The translations under genes were made by a program, and so were the position numbers. Below, in pieces: positions 5,619-5,712 of a DNA stretch of 5,712 bases. The stretch is taken from positions 1 to 5,712 of the forward strand of contig WJXE01000125.1 in NCBI GenBank assembly GCA_009665115.1, read 5' to 3'. This DNA is from Nitrosopumilales archaeon. GTDB lineage: Archaea; Thermoproteota; Nitrososphaeria; Nitrososphaerales; Nitrososphaeraceae. Below the pieces are notes generated by a model. The model had not been told where the DNA came from. It worked only from the letters and a program-made list of their open reading frames with translations, and did no database searches. Positions within the stretch are counted from its first letter, which is position 1. Every line of letters starts with the position of its first letter.

Positions 5619-5712
5619 GTGGTGGGTATACGTAAACAATATCTTGTAAAGTTTGGTCTGAAATCTAACATTCAAGCGTTAGGCGAGTATTTTGAATTGT
5701 ATAAGACAAGAA
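5619..5712 (+). CDS. Partial unknown protein, N-terminal part, runs off the window
   Basis: From GTG 5619 (or 5622) a frame stays open to the window edge. It reads VVGIRKQYLVKFGLKSNI and then QALGEYFELYKTR, a basic start with a helix-like continuation. The frame is closed upstream by TGA at 5577-5579, and no ATG or TTG lies in between, so a GTG start is the only reasonable choice. A TATA-like stretch lies about 20 bases upstream. I do not recognise the protein; 31 residues are too few. It could also be a further relic. Confidence 0.4.
   Translation, partial: MVGIRKQYLVKFGLKSNIQALGEYFELYKTR

Noticed and set aside
1..5712. CRISPR array, tRNA/rRNA, insertion sequence, toxin-antitoxin or defence system
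   Set aside because: I looked on both strands for regular repeats, cloverleaf-like sequence, transposase text and terminal repeats, and paired small genes, and saw none.

Overview
The window looks like a piece of an ammonia-oxidising archaeal genome (Nitrososphaerota/Thaumarchaeota, perhaps the soil Nitrososphaera/Nitrosocosmicus side). This is an inference from several signs: AT-rich DNA with heavy ATA (Ile) and AGA/AGG (Arg) use, TATA-like boxes about 25-30 bases ahead of start codons with no clear Shine-Dalgarno sequence (leaderless transcripts), archaeal-type versions of all three intact enzymes, a tiny C2H2 zinc-finger gene, and wide gene-poor gaps. No marker gene fixes the taxon.

Layout. 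149-1147 (-) is a complete D-2-hydroxyacid dehydrogenase of the glyoxylate reductase type. 1148-1468 holds its promoter and a 21-bp palindrome. 1469-2022 (-) is a multi-pass membrane protein gene broken by an in-frame stop and three frameshifts. 2123-4069 (+) is a complete 648-residue siroheme/[4Fe-4S] nitrite-or-sulfite reductase. 4056-4245 (-) and 4249-4408 (+) hold weaker, frameshifted relics. 4437-4541 (-) is a 34-codon C2H2 zinc-finger gene with its own TATA box, and its frame is continuous with a decayed upstream coding segment reaching to about 4858. 4931-5467 (+) is a complete MJ0936/YfcE-type metallophosphoesterase. After an inverted repeat, another reading frame on + starts near 5619 and leaves the window.

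How the genes relate. The three intact enzymes (2-oxoacid reduction, six-electron reduction of nitrite or sulfite, phosphodiester hydrolysis) each sit alone with their own promoter-like sequence. They do not form an obvious operon or pathway. Only about 61% of the window is intact, recognisable enzyme coding sequence. Much of the rest is eroding genes, mostly on the minus strand.

I do not see a new multi-gene system here. The most unusual item is the zinc-finger microgene placed at the end of a decayed reading frame. The broken membrane protein and the substrate question for the reductase come next.
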